Positions 16,178 through 26,421 of a DNA stretch of 44,920 bases are shown here, one piece after another (positions within the stretch are counted from its first letter, which is position 1; each line of letters starts with the position of its first letter). Both the position numbers and the translations under genes were made by a program. Source of the DNA: DASSNR01 sp036278935 (GTDB lineage: Bacteria; Gemmatimonadota; Gemmatimonadetes; Gemmatimonadales; Gemmatimonadaceae). The DNA lies in the NCBI GenBank assembly GCA_036278935.1, contig DASUKA010000031.1, positions 1 to 44,920 of the forward strand, in the 5' to 3' direction. The notes under the pieces were generated by a model. The model did no database searches and had not been told where the DNA came from. It worked only from the letters and a program-made list of their open reading frames with translations.

Positions 16178-17290
16178 ATGAAAGGTGCCCGCGCCGTGCC
16201 CGGTATGCATGACCAGTTGCGCACGGTTGCTCACCAGACGCGACTCGATGCCGCGGTGCGCGATGACGACGGGCCCTGTCTCGTCGTCGGTGAAGTCGCG
16301 CAGGCACATGACGGCAGTCTCGGGATGGCGCATGCGTTCATCGACGCCATCGCGGCCGCCGGCGCGGACGCCGTCAAGTTCCAGACGCATATCGCCGCAG
16401 CGGAGAGCACGCCCGACGAGCCCTGGCGAGTGCAGTTCAGCCAGCAGGATGCATCGCGCTACGCCTACTGGCGGCGGATGGAGTTCACCGAGGAGCAGTG
16501 GCAGGGGCTTCGACGGCATGCCGGCGACCGCGGGCTGCTCTTTCTCAGCTCCCCCTTTTCATTGCAGGCGGCCGAGCTGCTGGTGCGAGCGGGAGTGGCG
16601 GCGTGGAAGGTGGCATCGGGGGAAGTGAGCAACACTCCGCTCTTCGAGCACCTGCTTGCGACCAGGCTCCCGATCCTCCTCTCCACGGGGATGAGCCGCA
16701 TGGCGGAGATCGACACCGCGGTTGAGCGCGTGCAGGCTCGTGGCGTGCCGCTGGCGCTCCTGCAGTGCACCTCCGCCTATCCCTGCCCGCCCGAGCGCGT
16801 GGGGCTCAACATGTTGACGCTGTTCCGGGAGCGGTACGGGTGTGCCGTGGGCCTCTCCGACCACTCCGGGACCATCTACCCCGGCCTTGCCGCCGCAACC
16901 CTGGGCGCTCGCGTGGTGGAGGTGCATGTCACGCTGAGCCGCGAAGCCTTCGGGCCCGATGTGCCGGCCTCGCTCACGACCGCGGAGCTCCGGACCCTGG
17001 TGGACGGAGTGCGCTTCATCGAGCGGATGCGCAGCCATCCAGTGGACAAGGATGACGCGGCGCAGGCGATAGCGCCGCTCCGCCGCACGTTCACGAAGAG
17101 CGTGGTGGCGCGCGTCGACCTGGCGGCGGGCACCCTGCTTCGGGAAGAGCATCTGACCGTGAAGAAACCGGGCACGGGTATCCCGGCCAGCCGGCTGGGC
17201 GAGCTGCTCGGTGGCCGGCTGATGCGAAGTGTTCGTGCCGACGAACTGTTGGCGGAGTCGGACGTGGAGCGCACGGCCACGTTGCTGTGA
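16178..17290 (+). CDS. neuB: NeuB-type nonulosonic acid synthase (first copy)
   Basis: A sialic-acid-synthase-family enzyme that condenses phosphoenolpyruvate with an N-acyl hexosamine to form a nine-carbon keto-sugar acid. The TIM barrel includes GEVAQAHDGS, AGADAVKFQTH, KVASGEVSNTPLF, LSTGMS and VGLSDHSG. A C-terminal SAF/antifreeze-like domain (KKPGTGIPASRLGELLGGRL) completes the family layout. The usual EKH motif reads EVH, keeping the metal-binding His but losing Lys. It differs clearly from the second copy at 27304. Starts at 16166 (GTG), 16178 and 16205 are all possible and no ribosome-binding site decides. asnB begins one base after its stop. Confidence 0.9.
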   Translation: MKGARAVPGMHDQLRTVAHQTRLDAAVRDDDGPCLVVGEVAQAHDGSLGMAHAFIDAIAAAGADAVKFQTHIAAAESTPDEPWRVQFSQQDASRYAYWRRMEFTEEQWQGLRRHAGDRGLLFLSSPFSLQAAELLVRAGVAAWKVASGEVSNTPLFEHLLATRLPILLSTGMSRMAEIDTAVERVQARGVPLALLQCTSAYPCPPERVGLNMLTLFRERYGCAVGLSDHSGTIYPGLAAATLGARVVEVHVTLSREAFGPDVPASLTTAELRTLVDGVRFIERMRSHPVDKDDAAQAIAPLRRTFTKSVVARVDLAAGTLLREEHLTVKKPGTGIPASRLGELLGGRLMRSVRADELLAESDVERTATLL

Positions 17291-17291
17291 C

Positions 17292-19045
<1,754 letters not shown>

Positions 19046-19055
<10 letters not shown>

Positions 19056-20461
19056 TGATGCTTGTGCCGGACGGGACCGGGCTCCGGACGTTCCTCAGTA
19101 CCCGATTCATGGCGGCGGCATCGGAGCACGCGCTGACCATCTGGCATGCGCTGCCACCGGAGAGTATTGCCGAGCACGAAGCCCGCTGGCGCGACGGCTC
19201 GGTGCAGTGGGAGCGGCTGCCCGAGTTCCGGGACGGGGTGCTCCCCAGGCTGCTGCGTCAGGCTAAAGTGTTCAGCCAGTTGTATGGCGCGGAGCACGAG
19301 GGAGCGCGGGTGCTCCTCTCCATGTGGCGGCCGCCGCCCCGGCGCGCCGCGGCCCTGCTGGAGCACTCGGCGCGAGCGTTGGGGCGGATGTGCGCCGGCA
19401 CCCGCGGCACCGTCCGGCTCGATGCGCTCCACGCGCGCGCGGTGTTGCACGGCGGCGTCTGCACGCCGTATCGCGACTTCCTGGTGCGCCAGCGCCCGGA
19501 TGTCGTCTTCTGCACGCACCAGCGCGCAGTAACCGCGGTGCCGGCGCTCCTCGCCGCACGCGCGCTGGGGATTCCGACCGCCACCTTCATTTATTCGTGG
19601 GACAATGTTCCCAAGGGGCGCATGGTGGTGCATGCGGATCACGTGCTGGTGTGGAGCAACCACATGCGCGACGAGCTGCTCCGCTACTACGCCGATATGA
19701 CGCCGGAGCGCGTGCATGTGATCGGCACCCCGCAATTCGAGCCATACTTCGACCAGTCCATCGCACTCCCCCGCGAGCAGTTCCTCCGGCAGCACGGGCT
19801 CTCGGCGGAGCGGCCGGTGGTCTGCTTCTCCGGCGACGACCGCACCACGTCGCCGCACGATCCGGAGTTGCTGGCCGATCTCGCCCGCGCCATGCGCGCG
19901 ATTCCGGAGCCACGACGTCCCCAGCTGCTGTTCAGGCGATGTCCGGTAGACCAGAGCGACCGCTATGACGCCGTGCTCCGTGCCTATCCCGAGATCGCCG
20001 TCTCCGAACCGGCATGGTTGCGCGCATCCAAAGGGGAGTGGACGCAGGTGGTGCCCACCAGCGCCGATAGTACACTGCTCGCCAACATCGTGCGGCATGC
20101 GGATGCGGTGGTGAACGTGGGGTCGACGATGGCCATGGATTTCGCCCTCCTCGGCAAACCGGCCGTCTACCTCGCCTACAATCCGCCCTCGGCCACCACG
20201 TGGGATGTGGACGCCGTCTATCGGCTGGAACACTTTCGCGTGGTGCACGAGCTGCAGCCCGTCTACTGGGCACGCTCGGCCGACGATGTGGGGAGCGTCG
20301 TCATGCACGCGCTCGACCACCCGGATGAGAAGCAAGCGGCCCGCCAGGCCTGGCTCGATCGGATCGTGGCTCAACCGTTCACGGAGGCCAGCGAGCGTTG
20401 CCTGCGCACGCTCCGGCGCCTCGCGCGCGAGGCGCCGGCGTCGTGCACATCGCCTTCCTGA
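19046..20461 (+). CDS. Putative surface-glycan glycosyltransferase (GT-B-like)
   Basis: A 471-residue cytoplasmic protein that I place tentatively among GT-B-like glycosyltransferases. The motif TATFIYSWDNVPKG and VWSNHMRDELLRYY, then VIGTPQFEPYF, resemble proteins found in capsule and O-antigen clusters. The C-terminal half has VNVGSTMAMDFALLGKPAVYL, the typical nucleotide-sugar-binding loop region. The start ATG has AGGAGGT 4 nt upstream, which rules out the longer open frame. It overlaps asnB by 10 nt and the next glycosyltransferase by 19 nt. Donor and acceptor are unknown; a CMP-nonulosonic acid donor is possible given the operon, but not shown. Confidence 0.65.
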
Positions 20462-21606
20462 CCAACGAATATCCCCCGTGGTCGCCCGGGGGCGGAATCG
20501 GTACGAGTGTCCGCACCCTCGCACTGGCGCTCGCGCGACAGGGGCATCGGGTGACGGTTGTCGGCTGGGGACGAGCCATGACACTGGAAGACGACGGCGT
20601 TCACATACGCTTCCTGGAGGCCACGCGCGTCCCTCGCGGCGGTTGGCTGCTGAACCGGCGAGCGGCAGCCACCGAGCTCACGCGTCTGGTTCGGGACGAG
20701 GGACTCGATATCGTCGAAGCGCCGGAGTGGACCGGGCCGTCTGCTCTCATGCGCGTGCCCTGCCCCATTGTGCTCCGGTGTAATGGCTCTGCCGGATACT
20801 TCGCGCACCTCACGGGAGCTCGCACCCGGGCATCGGTACGATGGGCCGAGGGGCTGGCGCTGCGGCGATGCGCGGGGATCGCCGCCGTGAGCCGGTACAC
20901 CGGCGAGCTGACGGCCCGCCTGTTCCATCTGCGACGTCCGATCGAGGTGATACCGAACGGGATCGATCCCCAGCCGTGGGCCGACGTGCCGGAGGATGAC
21001 GACGGGGATGCCGCGGAGAGGGAAATCCTCTATTTCGGCACGATCATCAGAAAGAAGGGCGTGCTGGACCTGTGCGAGGCATTCTCCGTGGTGGTCCGCA
21101 ACCGGCCCACTGCGCGACTCCGCCTCATCGGGCGCGACGAGCGCGACTCGGGCACCGGGTCCCCCTCCACCTGGGCGCTCTGTGAAGCGTTGCTTTCGCC
21201 CGAGGCGCGTGCCCGAACCGTATACCAGGGACCGATACCGCACAGCCAGTTGCCATCGGCCATCCGCCGCGCGGCGTTCTGTGTGCTCCCGTCGTACGCC
21301 GAGGCGTGCCCGCTTGCCTGGCTCGAAGCGATGGCGGGCGGCAAGGCCACCATCGTCTACGACGGCGGGTGGGTGCCAGAGATGGCGGAGTGCGGGGTGA
21401 GCGCGCTTTTCGTGCGGACGGGTGATCGGCGCGCCCTCGCCCACCAGATGACGTGTCTGCTGGATGACGACGCCGGCGCGCGACGGATGGGGGCGGCAGC
21501 GCGCGCACATGTGCTGGCAACCTTCTCCGCGGATGTCGTGGCGCGCACGTCCGCTGGCTGGTATCGGCGTATCCTAGCGGGCGGTTCCGCCGAGAAAACG
21601 GCCTGA
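20443..21606 (+). CDS. Glycosyltransferase family 4
   Basis: A 387-residue GT-B retaining glycosyltransferase. The N-terminus has IAFLTNEYPPWSPGGGIGTSV, the usual acceptor-side glycine loop. The C-terminal domain has VIPNGIDPQPW, ILYFGTIIRKKGVLDL and the catalytic EX7E motif in EACPLAWLE. It adds a sugar from a nucleotide donor to a growing lipid-linked chain at the inner membrane. The GTG start overlaps the preceding gene by 19 nt. A 306-nt gap follows, the largest in the glycan region, so this may be the last gene of a first transcription unit. Confidence 0.88.
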   Translation: MHIAFLTNEYPPWSPGGGIGTSVRTLALALARQGHRVTVVGWGRAMTLEDDGVHIRFLEATRVPRGGWLLNRRAAATELTRLVRDEGLDIVEAPEWTGPSALMRVPCPIVLRCNGSAGYFAHLTGARTRASVRWAEGLALRRCAGIAAVSRYTGELTARLFHLRRPIEVIPNGIDPQPWADVPEDDDGDAAEREILYFGTIIRKKGVLDLCEAFSVVVRNRPTARLRLIGRDERDSGTGSPSTWALCEALLSPEARARTVYQGPIPHSQLPSAIRRAAFCVLPSYAEACPLAWLEAMAGGKATIVYDGGWVPEMAECGVSALFVRTGDRRALAHQMTCLLDDDAGARRMGAAARAHVLATFSADVVARTSAGWYRRILAGGSAEKTA

Positions 21607-21730
21607 TTCGATGGCGGGCGCGCCGGCCAACTGCTGCGCGATGGACGGCGTGCGGCAATTGGACGCATCTCGCACCTATTGGCACCGATTATTCTGGGTG
21701 TGGCACTGCCCCCTCCGCTGTCGCGTGCCC

Positions 21731-21766
21731 GCCGCAACAGCCCTGCCGCCACAGAACTGTTGCGGC
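21731..21766 (+). terminator. Hairpin between glycan blocks
   Basis: A perfect 10-bp stem, GCCGCAACAG paired with CTGTTGCGGC, around a 16-nt loop. A moderately T-rich run (CGTATATCTCCTTTT) follows. It could be an imperfect intrinsic terminator ending the first block of the glycan region. Confidence 0.5.
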
Positions 21767-21832
21767 CGTATATCTCCTTTTCCCACCACCGGTTAGCCGC
21801 ACTTCAACGGATGGTGCGATTCTTCCCAATCC

Positions 21833-21884
21833 GCTTGCCACGCTCGTTGGGGGGTCGCCAGTTGGCGCGCTCGCCACGCTCGTA
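21833..21884. repeat. 16-bp direct repeat pair upstream of neuC
   Basis: GCTTGCCACGCTCGTT at 21833-21848 and GCTCGCCACGCTCGTA at 21869-21884 match at 14 of 16 positions with a 36-bp period, 29 nt before the neuC start. The layout is operator-like, though no regulator gene is in the window. Confidence 0.5.
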
Positions 21885-21912
21885 ACGGAAGACCATCCCC
21901 AGGGATTGTCGC

Positions 21913-23067
21913 GTGCAGCGCAAGGTGTGCGTCGTCGTTACCGCTCGCCCGAGTTACAGTCGCATCAAGTCCGCGCTACGGGCCATTGCGCAGCGGTCGG
22001 ACTTGGAGTTGCAACTGGTGGTGGCGGCGTCGGCACTGCTGGAGCGCTACGGCACTGCGGTGCAGTACATCGAGGACGATGGCTTCGCGATCACGGCCCG
22101 CGTGCACATGGTGCTCGAAGGCGGGAATCTGGCGGCGATGGCCAAGAGCACGGGAATCGGGCTCATGGAGCTGTCCACCGTCTTCGACAACCTCCGGCCC
22201 GACGTGGTCGTCACGGTGGCGGACCGGTTCGAGACGATGGCGACCGCGGTGGCCGCGTCGTACATGAACATTCCCGTCGCACACGTACAGGGCGGCGAAG
22301 TCACCGGCTCCATCGACGAGAAGGTGCGGCACGCGGTGACCAAGCTGGCCGACCTGCATTTCGTCGCGAGCCACAAGGCGGCCGAGCGGGTGATTCGCAT
22401 GGGCGAGGATCCGGCCACGGTGTTCGTCACCGGGTGCCCGTCCATCGACCTCGCGGCCGACGTGTTGTGCGAGCCGGCGCTGGACTTCGACCCCTTCGAG
22501 CGCTACGGCGGCGTGGGCTCCCTGCCGGACCTCTCCGACGGCTACCTGGTCATTCTGCAGCACCCGGTGACCACCGAGTACGGCCTGGCCCGCCAGCACG
22601 TGGAGGAGACGCTGCACGCCGTGCGCGACATCGGACTTCCCGCGCTCTGGTTCTGGCCCAACGTGGATGCCGGAACGGACGGGACGTCCAATGGCATCCG
22701 CGCGTTCCGGGAGCGGGAGCGGCCGAACCACTTTCACTTCTTCAAGAACATGGCTCCCGCGGATTTTCTGCGGCTCGTCTACAACTGCCGCTGCCTGGTG
22801 GGGAACTCGAGCGTGGGCGTGCGGGAGTGCGGGTTCCTTGGCGTGCCGGTGGTGAACATCGGATCGCGCCAGCATGGGCGGGACCGCGCGCCGAACGTGC
22901 TGGATGTGGCGTACGATCGCGAGCAGATCCGCCAGGCGATCTGCCACCATACCAGCACCGGCCGCTTTCCGCAGGACGTGCTGTACGGTGACGGCCACGC
23001 TGGTGAGCGCATGGCCGCGCTGCTGTCGGACGTACCGCTGCACATCGAGAAGACGCTGTGCTACTGA
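21913..23067 (+). CDS. neuC: Hydrolysing UDP-GlcNAc 2-epimerase, NeuC/LegG-type
   Basis: A 384-residue GT-B-fold enzyme that removes the nucleotide from a UDP- or GDP-N-acyl-hexosamine while inverting C2, giving the free mannosamine-type sugar used by NeuB. Landmarks are VVVTARPSYSRIKS, VVTVADRFETMATAVAASY, HVQGGEVTGSIDEKVRHAVTKLAD and the C-terminal CLVGNSSVGVRECGFLGVPVVNIG. These match NeuC/LegG rather than WecB, which lies at the operon start. The start is a GTG. It opens the second, tightly packed block. Whether its substrate is UDP-GlcNAc (sialic acid) or a 2,4-diamino sugar (legionaminic acid) cannot be decided from sequence. Confidence 0.92.
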   Translation: MQRKVCVVVTARPSYSRIKSALRAIAQRSDLELQLVVAASALLERYGTAVQYIEDDGFAITARVHMVLEGGNLAAMAKSTGIGLMELSTVFDNLRPDVVVTVADRFETMATAVAASYMNIPVAHVQGGEVTGSIDEKVRHAVTKLADLHFVASHKAAERVIRMGEDPATVFVTGCPSIDLAADVLCEPALDFDPFERYGGVGSLPDLSDGYLVILQHPVTTEYGLARQHVEETLHAVRDIGLPALWFWPNVDAGTDGTSNGIRAFRERERPNHFHFFKNMAPADFLRLVYNCRCLVGNSSVGVRECGFLGVPVVNIGSRQHGRDRAPNVLDVAYDREQIRQAICHHTSTGRFPQDVLYGDGHAGERMAALLSDVPLHIEKTLCY

Positions 23068-23084
23068 CGCGCGGGCCCGCGCGT
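23067..23084. repeat. 18-bp perfect palindrome after neuC
   Basis: ACGCGCGGGCCCGCGCGT is a perfect self-complementary sequence that begins on the last base of the neuC stop codon. It lies 17 nt before the next start. A loopless stem folds poorly in RNA, so a DNA-binding site or a chance GC palindrome are both possible. Confidence 0.55.
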
Positions 23085-23101
23085 TGTATGCGGGCGGTAG
23101 A

Positions 23102-23866
23102 ATGACCGGCCCCACGGGCAACGGCGCGTGCGGCATGCGCGTGCTCGGGGTCATCCCCGCGCGCGGCGGCTCCAAGGGCGTTCCCCGCAAGAACGTTCGC
23201 CTGCTCGCGGGACGGCCGCTGTTGCAGTACACGGCGGATGCGGCGCTCGCCGCACGCCGTCTGACGCGCGTGGTCCTGAGCACGGACGATGAGGAAGTGG
23301 CGGATGTGGGTCGCCGCTGCGGGCTCGATGTGCCCTTTCTCCGGCCGGCGGTGCTTGCGCGGCATGACACGCCGACGCTTCCGGTGGTGCAACACGCGCT
23401 GGCTGTGGTGGAACAGGCCGGGGAGCACTACGACGCGGTGTGTCTGCTGCAGCCCACGGCACCGCTCCGCCGAGCCGCTCACATTGACGGGTGCATCACG
23501 ATGCTGGAGGAGCGCGGAGCGGATTGTGTGTTCACGGTGCTACCCGTACCCGCCGCGTACAACCCGCACTGGGTGTATCTGGCACGCGCGGATGGCCTGC
23601 TCGCGCTCAGCACCGGGGAAGCAACCCCGCCGAGCCGGCGCCAGGAGCTGCCTCCCGCGTACCACCGCGAGGGGTCGGTCTACGTGACGCGCCGCGATGT
23701 GGTGATGTGCCAGGGTTCGTTGTACGGCACACGCGTGCTGGGCTACGCGCTGGATGGGGACCAGAGCGTGAACATCGATGACGCACGGGACTGGCTCCGC
23801 GCGGAGGCGCTGGTGAGGGCAACCCGCGCCGTGGCGGAGCTAGCGTATGAGCCCGACTATGGCTGA
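23102..23866 (+). CDS. neuA: CMP-nonulosonic acid cytidylyltransferase (first copy)
   Basis: A 254-residue nucleotidyltransferase that activates a sialic-acid-like sugar with CTP. The N-terminal nucleotide loop is VIPARGGSKGVPRKNVRLLAG. LSTDDEEVADVGRRCG and LLQPTAPLR are the usual NeuA/LegF features. QSVNIDDARDWLRAEALV closes the domain with the family's metal-binding Asp residues. ATG 23135, 11 codons later, is an alternative start closer to the core. It overlaps the ABC transporter gene by 20 nt. It is one of two cytidylyltransferases here and is more LegF/NeuA-like than the second. Confidence 0.9.
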   Translation: MTGPTGNGACGMRVLGVIPARGGSKGVPRKNVRLLAGRPLLQYTADAALAARRLTRVVLSTDDEEVADVGRRCGLDVPFLRPAVLARHDTPTLPVVQHALAVVEQAGEHYDAVCLLQPTAPLRRAAHIDGCITMLEERGADCVFTVLPVPAAYNPHWVYLARADGLLALSTGEATPPSRRQELPPAYHREGSVYVTRRDVVMCQGSLYGTRVLGYALDGDQSVNIDDARDWLRAEALVRATRAVAELAYEPDYG

Positions 23867-25682
23867 TACCCGCGCGCGCACGTCGTCCTCCCCGGCGACG
23901 TTCCTGTCCGCGATGGCGCTGGGGGCGCGCTCGATGTGGCGCCGCCCCATGCTCTCGCTCGTGTTTCTGGCGGCCACACTGCTGCAGGGCGCGGTGCAGG
24001 GGTTGCTCATCTGGGCGCTCCGGGATGTGCTGGAGGCCTTCGGCACGGCGGGCGGGGTCACCATGCACGCGCTCGTCGTGGGCGCTGCCGTGATCTTTGC
24101 CATCTGGCTGCTCCGTTCGTTGAGCGCCTTCGCGGCGCTCACCCTCTCCATGCACCTGTCGCATTGGGTGGAAGTGGAAGCCATGCTGCAGGTGCTCGCC
24201 AAGTTGCTGGCGCTGTCGGTCCGATTCTTCGACAAGAACAGCCGCGGCGATGTGGTGATGACGGCCTATCACGATCTCAAGGGGATCCGCGCCGTCACGC
24301 TGGAGGTGGGGCGCGCGGTGCTCTATCTGTCGCAGCTCGCTGGGCTCGCCGTGGCAGCGTGGGTCATGAGCCCGAAGCTCGCCTTGCTCGGGCTCGTTCT
24401 CGTGCCACTCGGGGCGCTGCCCGCGTACTGGTTCGGCCAGGACATCACCCATGGCGCGCGTGGCGAGCGGAAGGCGGTGACTACGCTGCACGACAGCTTC
24501 TTTCAGGTGGCCTCCGGCATCCGCATGATCAAGGTGAGCCGCGGGCAACCCCGCGTGCTCGCCGCGGCGCAGCATGTGGGGCACGACCTGCATCGCGCGC
24601 TCATGCGGCAGGCGAAGAGCAGTGGGTTCGCCCGCTTCCTGATGGAGGCGGTTGCCGGACTCGGGCTGGTATTGGTGCTCACCGTGGGCGGGCGCGATGT
24701 AGCGCGGGGCGCCATGTCGTGGCAGTCGCTGCTCGGGCTGCTGGTCGCGATGATGGCCGTCTACACGCCAGTCGTGGGACTGCTCCAGCTCTTCACCAGA
24801 ATTCGGAGCATCATCCCCAACCTCGATCGTGTGGACGCCATCGTGAACGAGCCGATCGAGATCGTGGACCGGCCGCATGCGCGACCCATCAGCGGGGCGC
24901 CGGCCATCATCGAGCTGCGTGACGTCTCCTTCGTGTACGAAGATCGTCCGGTGCTCAGCGCGCTCTCCGCGGTGTTCTATCGCGGCGAGACGATCGGCAT
25001 CGTGGGAGCATCGGGGGCGGGCAAGTCGACGCTGCTCTCCCTGCTCATGCGCTTCTATGACGTCACGAGCGGGGGGATCTACTTCGATGGCGTGGATGTG
25101 CGGGATATCCGGCACGATGACCTGATGGACCTGTGCGCCATCGTCATGCAGGAGCCGTTTCTCTTTGCGGACACGGTGGCCAACAACATCCGCATGGGAC
25201 GCCCTGACGCTGCCATGGAGGACGTCATTGGCGCGGCGCGGGCCGCCAACATCCACCAGGAGATCCTGGCTATGGAGCACGGCTACGACACCATGCTGGG
25301 CGTGGGCCGGGCCGCGCGCGGGGTGTCGGGCGGGCAGAAGCAGCGGATCTGCATCGCGGCCGCCCTGCTCAAGAACGCCCCCATTCTCTTTCTGGATGAG
25401 GCGACGAGCAGCCTCGATTCGCTCTCCGAGCAGAAGGTGCAGGCCGCTATCGACCGGCTGATGCAGGGACGGACGACGTTCGTGGTTGCGCACCGTCTGT
25501 CCACGCTCCGTGATGCGGACCGCCTGCTTGTGCTCGACCAAGGGCGGCTCGTGGGGCTTGGCCGGCACGATGAGCTGATGACCCGATGCCCGACGTACCG
25601 CACGCTGTGGCGATTCCAGAATCAGCCGTTCGACACCGGCGATGTGCTGGGAGCCGGCCAGCCGGAGGTCGTCGATGCCTGA
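23847..25682 (+). CDS. ABC exporter, MsbA/PglK-like (fused permease and ATPase)
   Basis: A 611-residue half-transporter that would work as a dimer in the inner membrane. Six membrane helices occupy about residues 15-330. The ATPase domain has Walker A GASGAGKST near residue 387, the signature VSGGQKQR near 493, and Walker B ILFLDEA near 513. No peptidase domain is present. In a glycan operon without a Wzx gene, the likely job is flipping lipid-linked oligosaccharide, as PglK does in Campylobacter. Lipid A export (MsbA) or drug export are less likely from context. It overlaps both neighbours (20 nt and 8 nt). Confidence 0.88.
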   Translation: MSPTMADTRARTSSSPATFLSAMALGARSMWRRPMLSLVFLAATLLQGAVQGLLIWALRDVLEAFGTAGGVTMHALVVGAAVIFAIWLLRSLSAFAALTLSMHLSHWVEVEAMLQVLAKLLALSVRFFDKNSRGDVVMTAYHDLKGIRAVTLEVGRAVLYLSQLAGLAVAAWVMSPKLALLGLVLVPLGALPAYWFGQDITHGARGERKAVTTLHDSFFQVASGIRMIKVSRGQPRVLAAAQHVGHDLHRALMRQAKSSGFARFLMEAVAGLGLVLVLTVGGRDVARGAMSWQSLLGLLVAMMAVYTPVVGLLQLFTRIRSIIPNLDRVDAIVNEPIEIVDRPHARPISGAPAIIELRDVSFVYEDRPVLSALSAVFYRGETIGIVGASGAGKSTLLSLLMRFYDVTSGGIYFDGVDVRDIRHDDLMDLCAIVMQEPFLFADTVANNIRMGRPDAAMEDVIGAARAANIHQEILAMEHGYDTMLGVGRAARGVSGGQKQRICIAAALLKNAPILFLDEATSSLDSLSEQKVQAAIDRLMQGRTTFVVAHRLSTLRDADRLLVLDQGRLVGLGRHDELMTRCPTYRTLWRFQNQPFDTGDVLGAGQPEVVDA

Positions 25683-26421
25683 CCGTCGCGCCATGTCGCC
25701 CGCGGCATCGGGGTCGCGCCTGGCCGTCATCCCCGCGCGCGGCGGCTCCAAGCGCGTGCCGGGGAAGAACGTGCGGATGCTCCTGGGGAAACCGGCCATC
25801 GTGTATACCATCGACGCGGCCGCCGAGAGCGGGTTGTTCGATCGCATTGTCGTGAGCACGGACAGCGAGGAGATCGCGGAGATCGCCGTGCGCCATGGCG
25901 CGCAGGTGCCGTTTCTGCGCGATGCGCATCTGGCGGACGACCACACGCCCGTCTCGCTCGCCACCGTGGATGCGCTGGAGCGCATCGATGCGGCGGACGA
26001 GGTGGAGGAAGTGGCACAGCTCATGGCCAACTGCCCGCTGCGCACCGCCGCCGATATTTGCGAGAGTCACCGCCAGTTTGTGTGGACGGGCGCCCCGGCG
26101 CAGCTGTCCGTGACGCGCTTCGGGTGGCAGAATCCGTGGTGGGCGATGGAGCGCATGTCCGGCTACGAGCTGCGCCCGCTCTTCAGCGACCAGGTGACCG
26201 CGCGCAGCCAGGAACTGCCGCCGCTCTTCTGTCCAACGGGCGCCATCTGGTGGGCGCGGGCGAGGGTGCTGCGGCGGGCGCGCAGCTACCATGTGCCGCA
26301 TCGCACCGGGTGGGAGATGCCCTGGCAGCGCGCGATCGACATCGATACCGAGGACGACTGGCGCATAGCCGTACGGCTGCTCGAGGCGGCGCCGCCGGCC
26401 GTGGGGTGCGGCGATGTCTGA
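25675..26421 (+). CDS. CMP-nonulosonic acid cytidylyltransferase (second copy), PseF-like
   Basis: A 248-residue CTP-dependent nucleotidyltransferase. VIPARGGSKRVPGKNVRMLL, SGLFDRIVVSTDSEEIAEIA, VPFLRDAHLADDHT and AIDIDTEDDW resemble PseF, the pseudaminic acid activating enzyme, more than NeuA. It differs widely from the first copy outside the nucleotide loop, so the two probably act on different acids. GGAGG lies 6-7 nt before the ATG. The start overlaps the ABC gene stop by 8 nt (ATGCCTGA), a pattern repeated at two further junctions. Exact sugar specificity is inferred only. Confidence 0.88.
   Translation: MPDRRAMSPAASGSRLAVIPARGGSKRVPGKNVRMLLGKPAIVYTIDAAAESGLFDRIVVSTDSEEIAEIAVRHGAQVPFLRDAHLADDHTPVSLATVDALERIDAADEVEEVAQLMANCPLRTAADICESHRQFVWTGAPAQLSVTRFGWQNPWWAMERMSGYELRPLFSDQVTARSQELPPLFCPTGAIWWARARVLRRARSYHVPHRTGWEMPWQRAIDIDTEDDWRIAVRLLEAAPPAVGCGDV

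Larger units (their letters stand above)
21607..21912. other. Intergenic region upstream of neuC
   Basis: No gene is visible in these 306 bases; the short open frame at 21611-21796 has no family features. A perfect 10-bp stem lies at 21731-21766. Two near-identical 16-bp direct repeats lie at 21833-21848 and 21869-21884, with an inverted repeat CGCCA/TGGCG between them at 21856-21867. The region looks regulatory. Confidence 0.5.

Noticed and set aside
14285..16519. A 744-codon open frame on the minus strand
   Set aside because: It runs opposite to wecB and the export gene, both clearly real, and has low-complexity His/Arg-rich text.
21611..21796. Short plus-strand open frame in the gap before neuC
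   Set aside because: No ribosome-binding site or recognisable motif, and it spans the hairpin at 21731-21766.
23607..26045. An 812-codon open frame on the minus strand
   Set aside because: It is a shadow of the ABC exporter and the cytidylyltransferase genes, with no recognisable domain.
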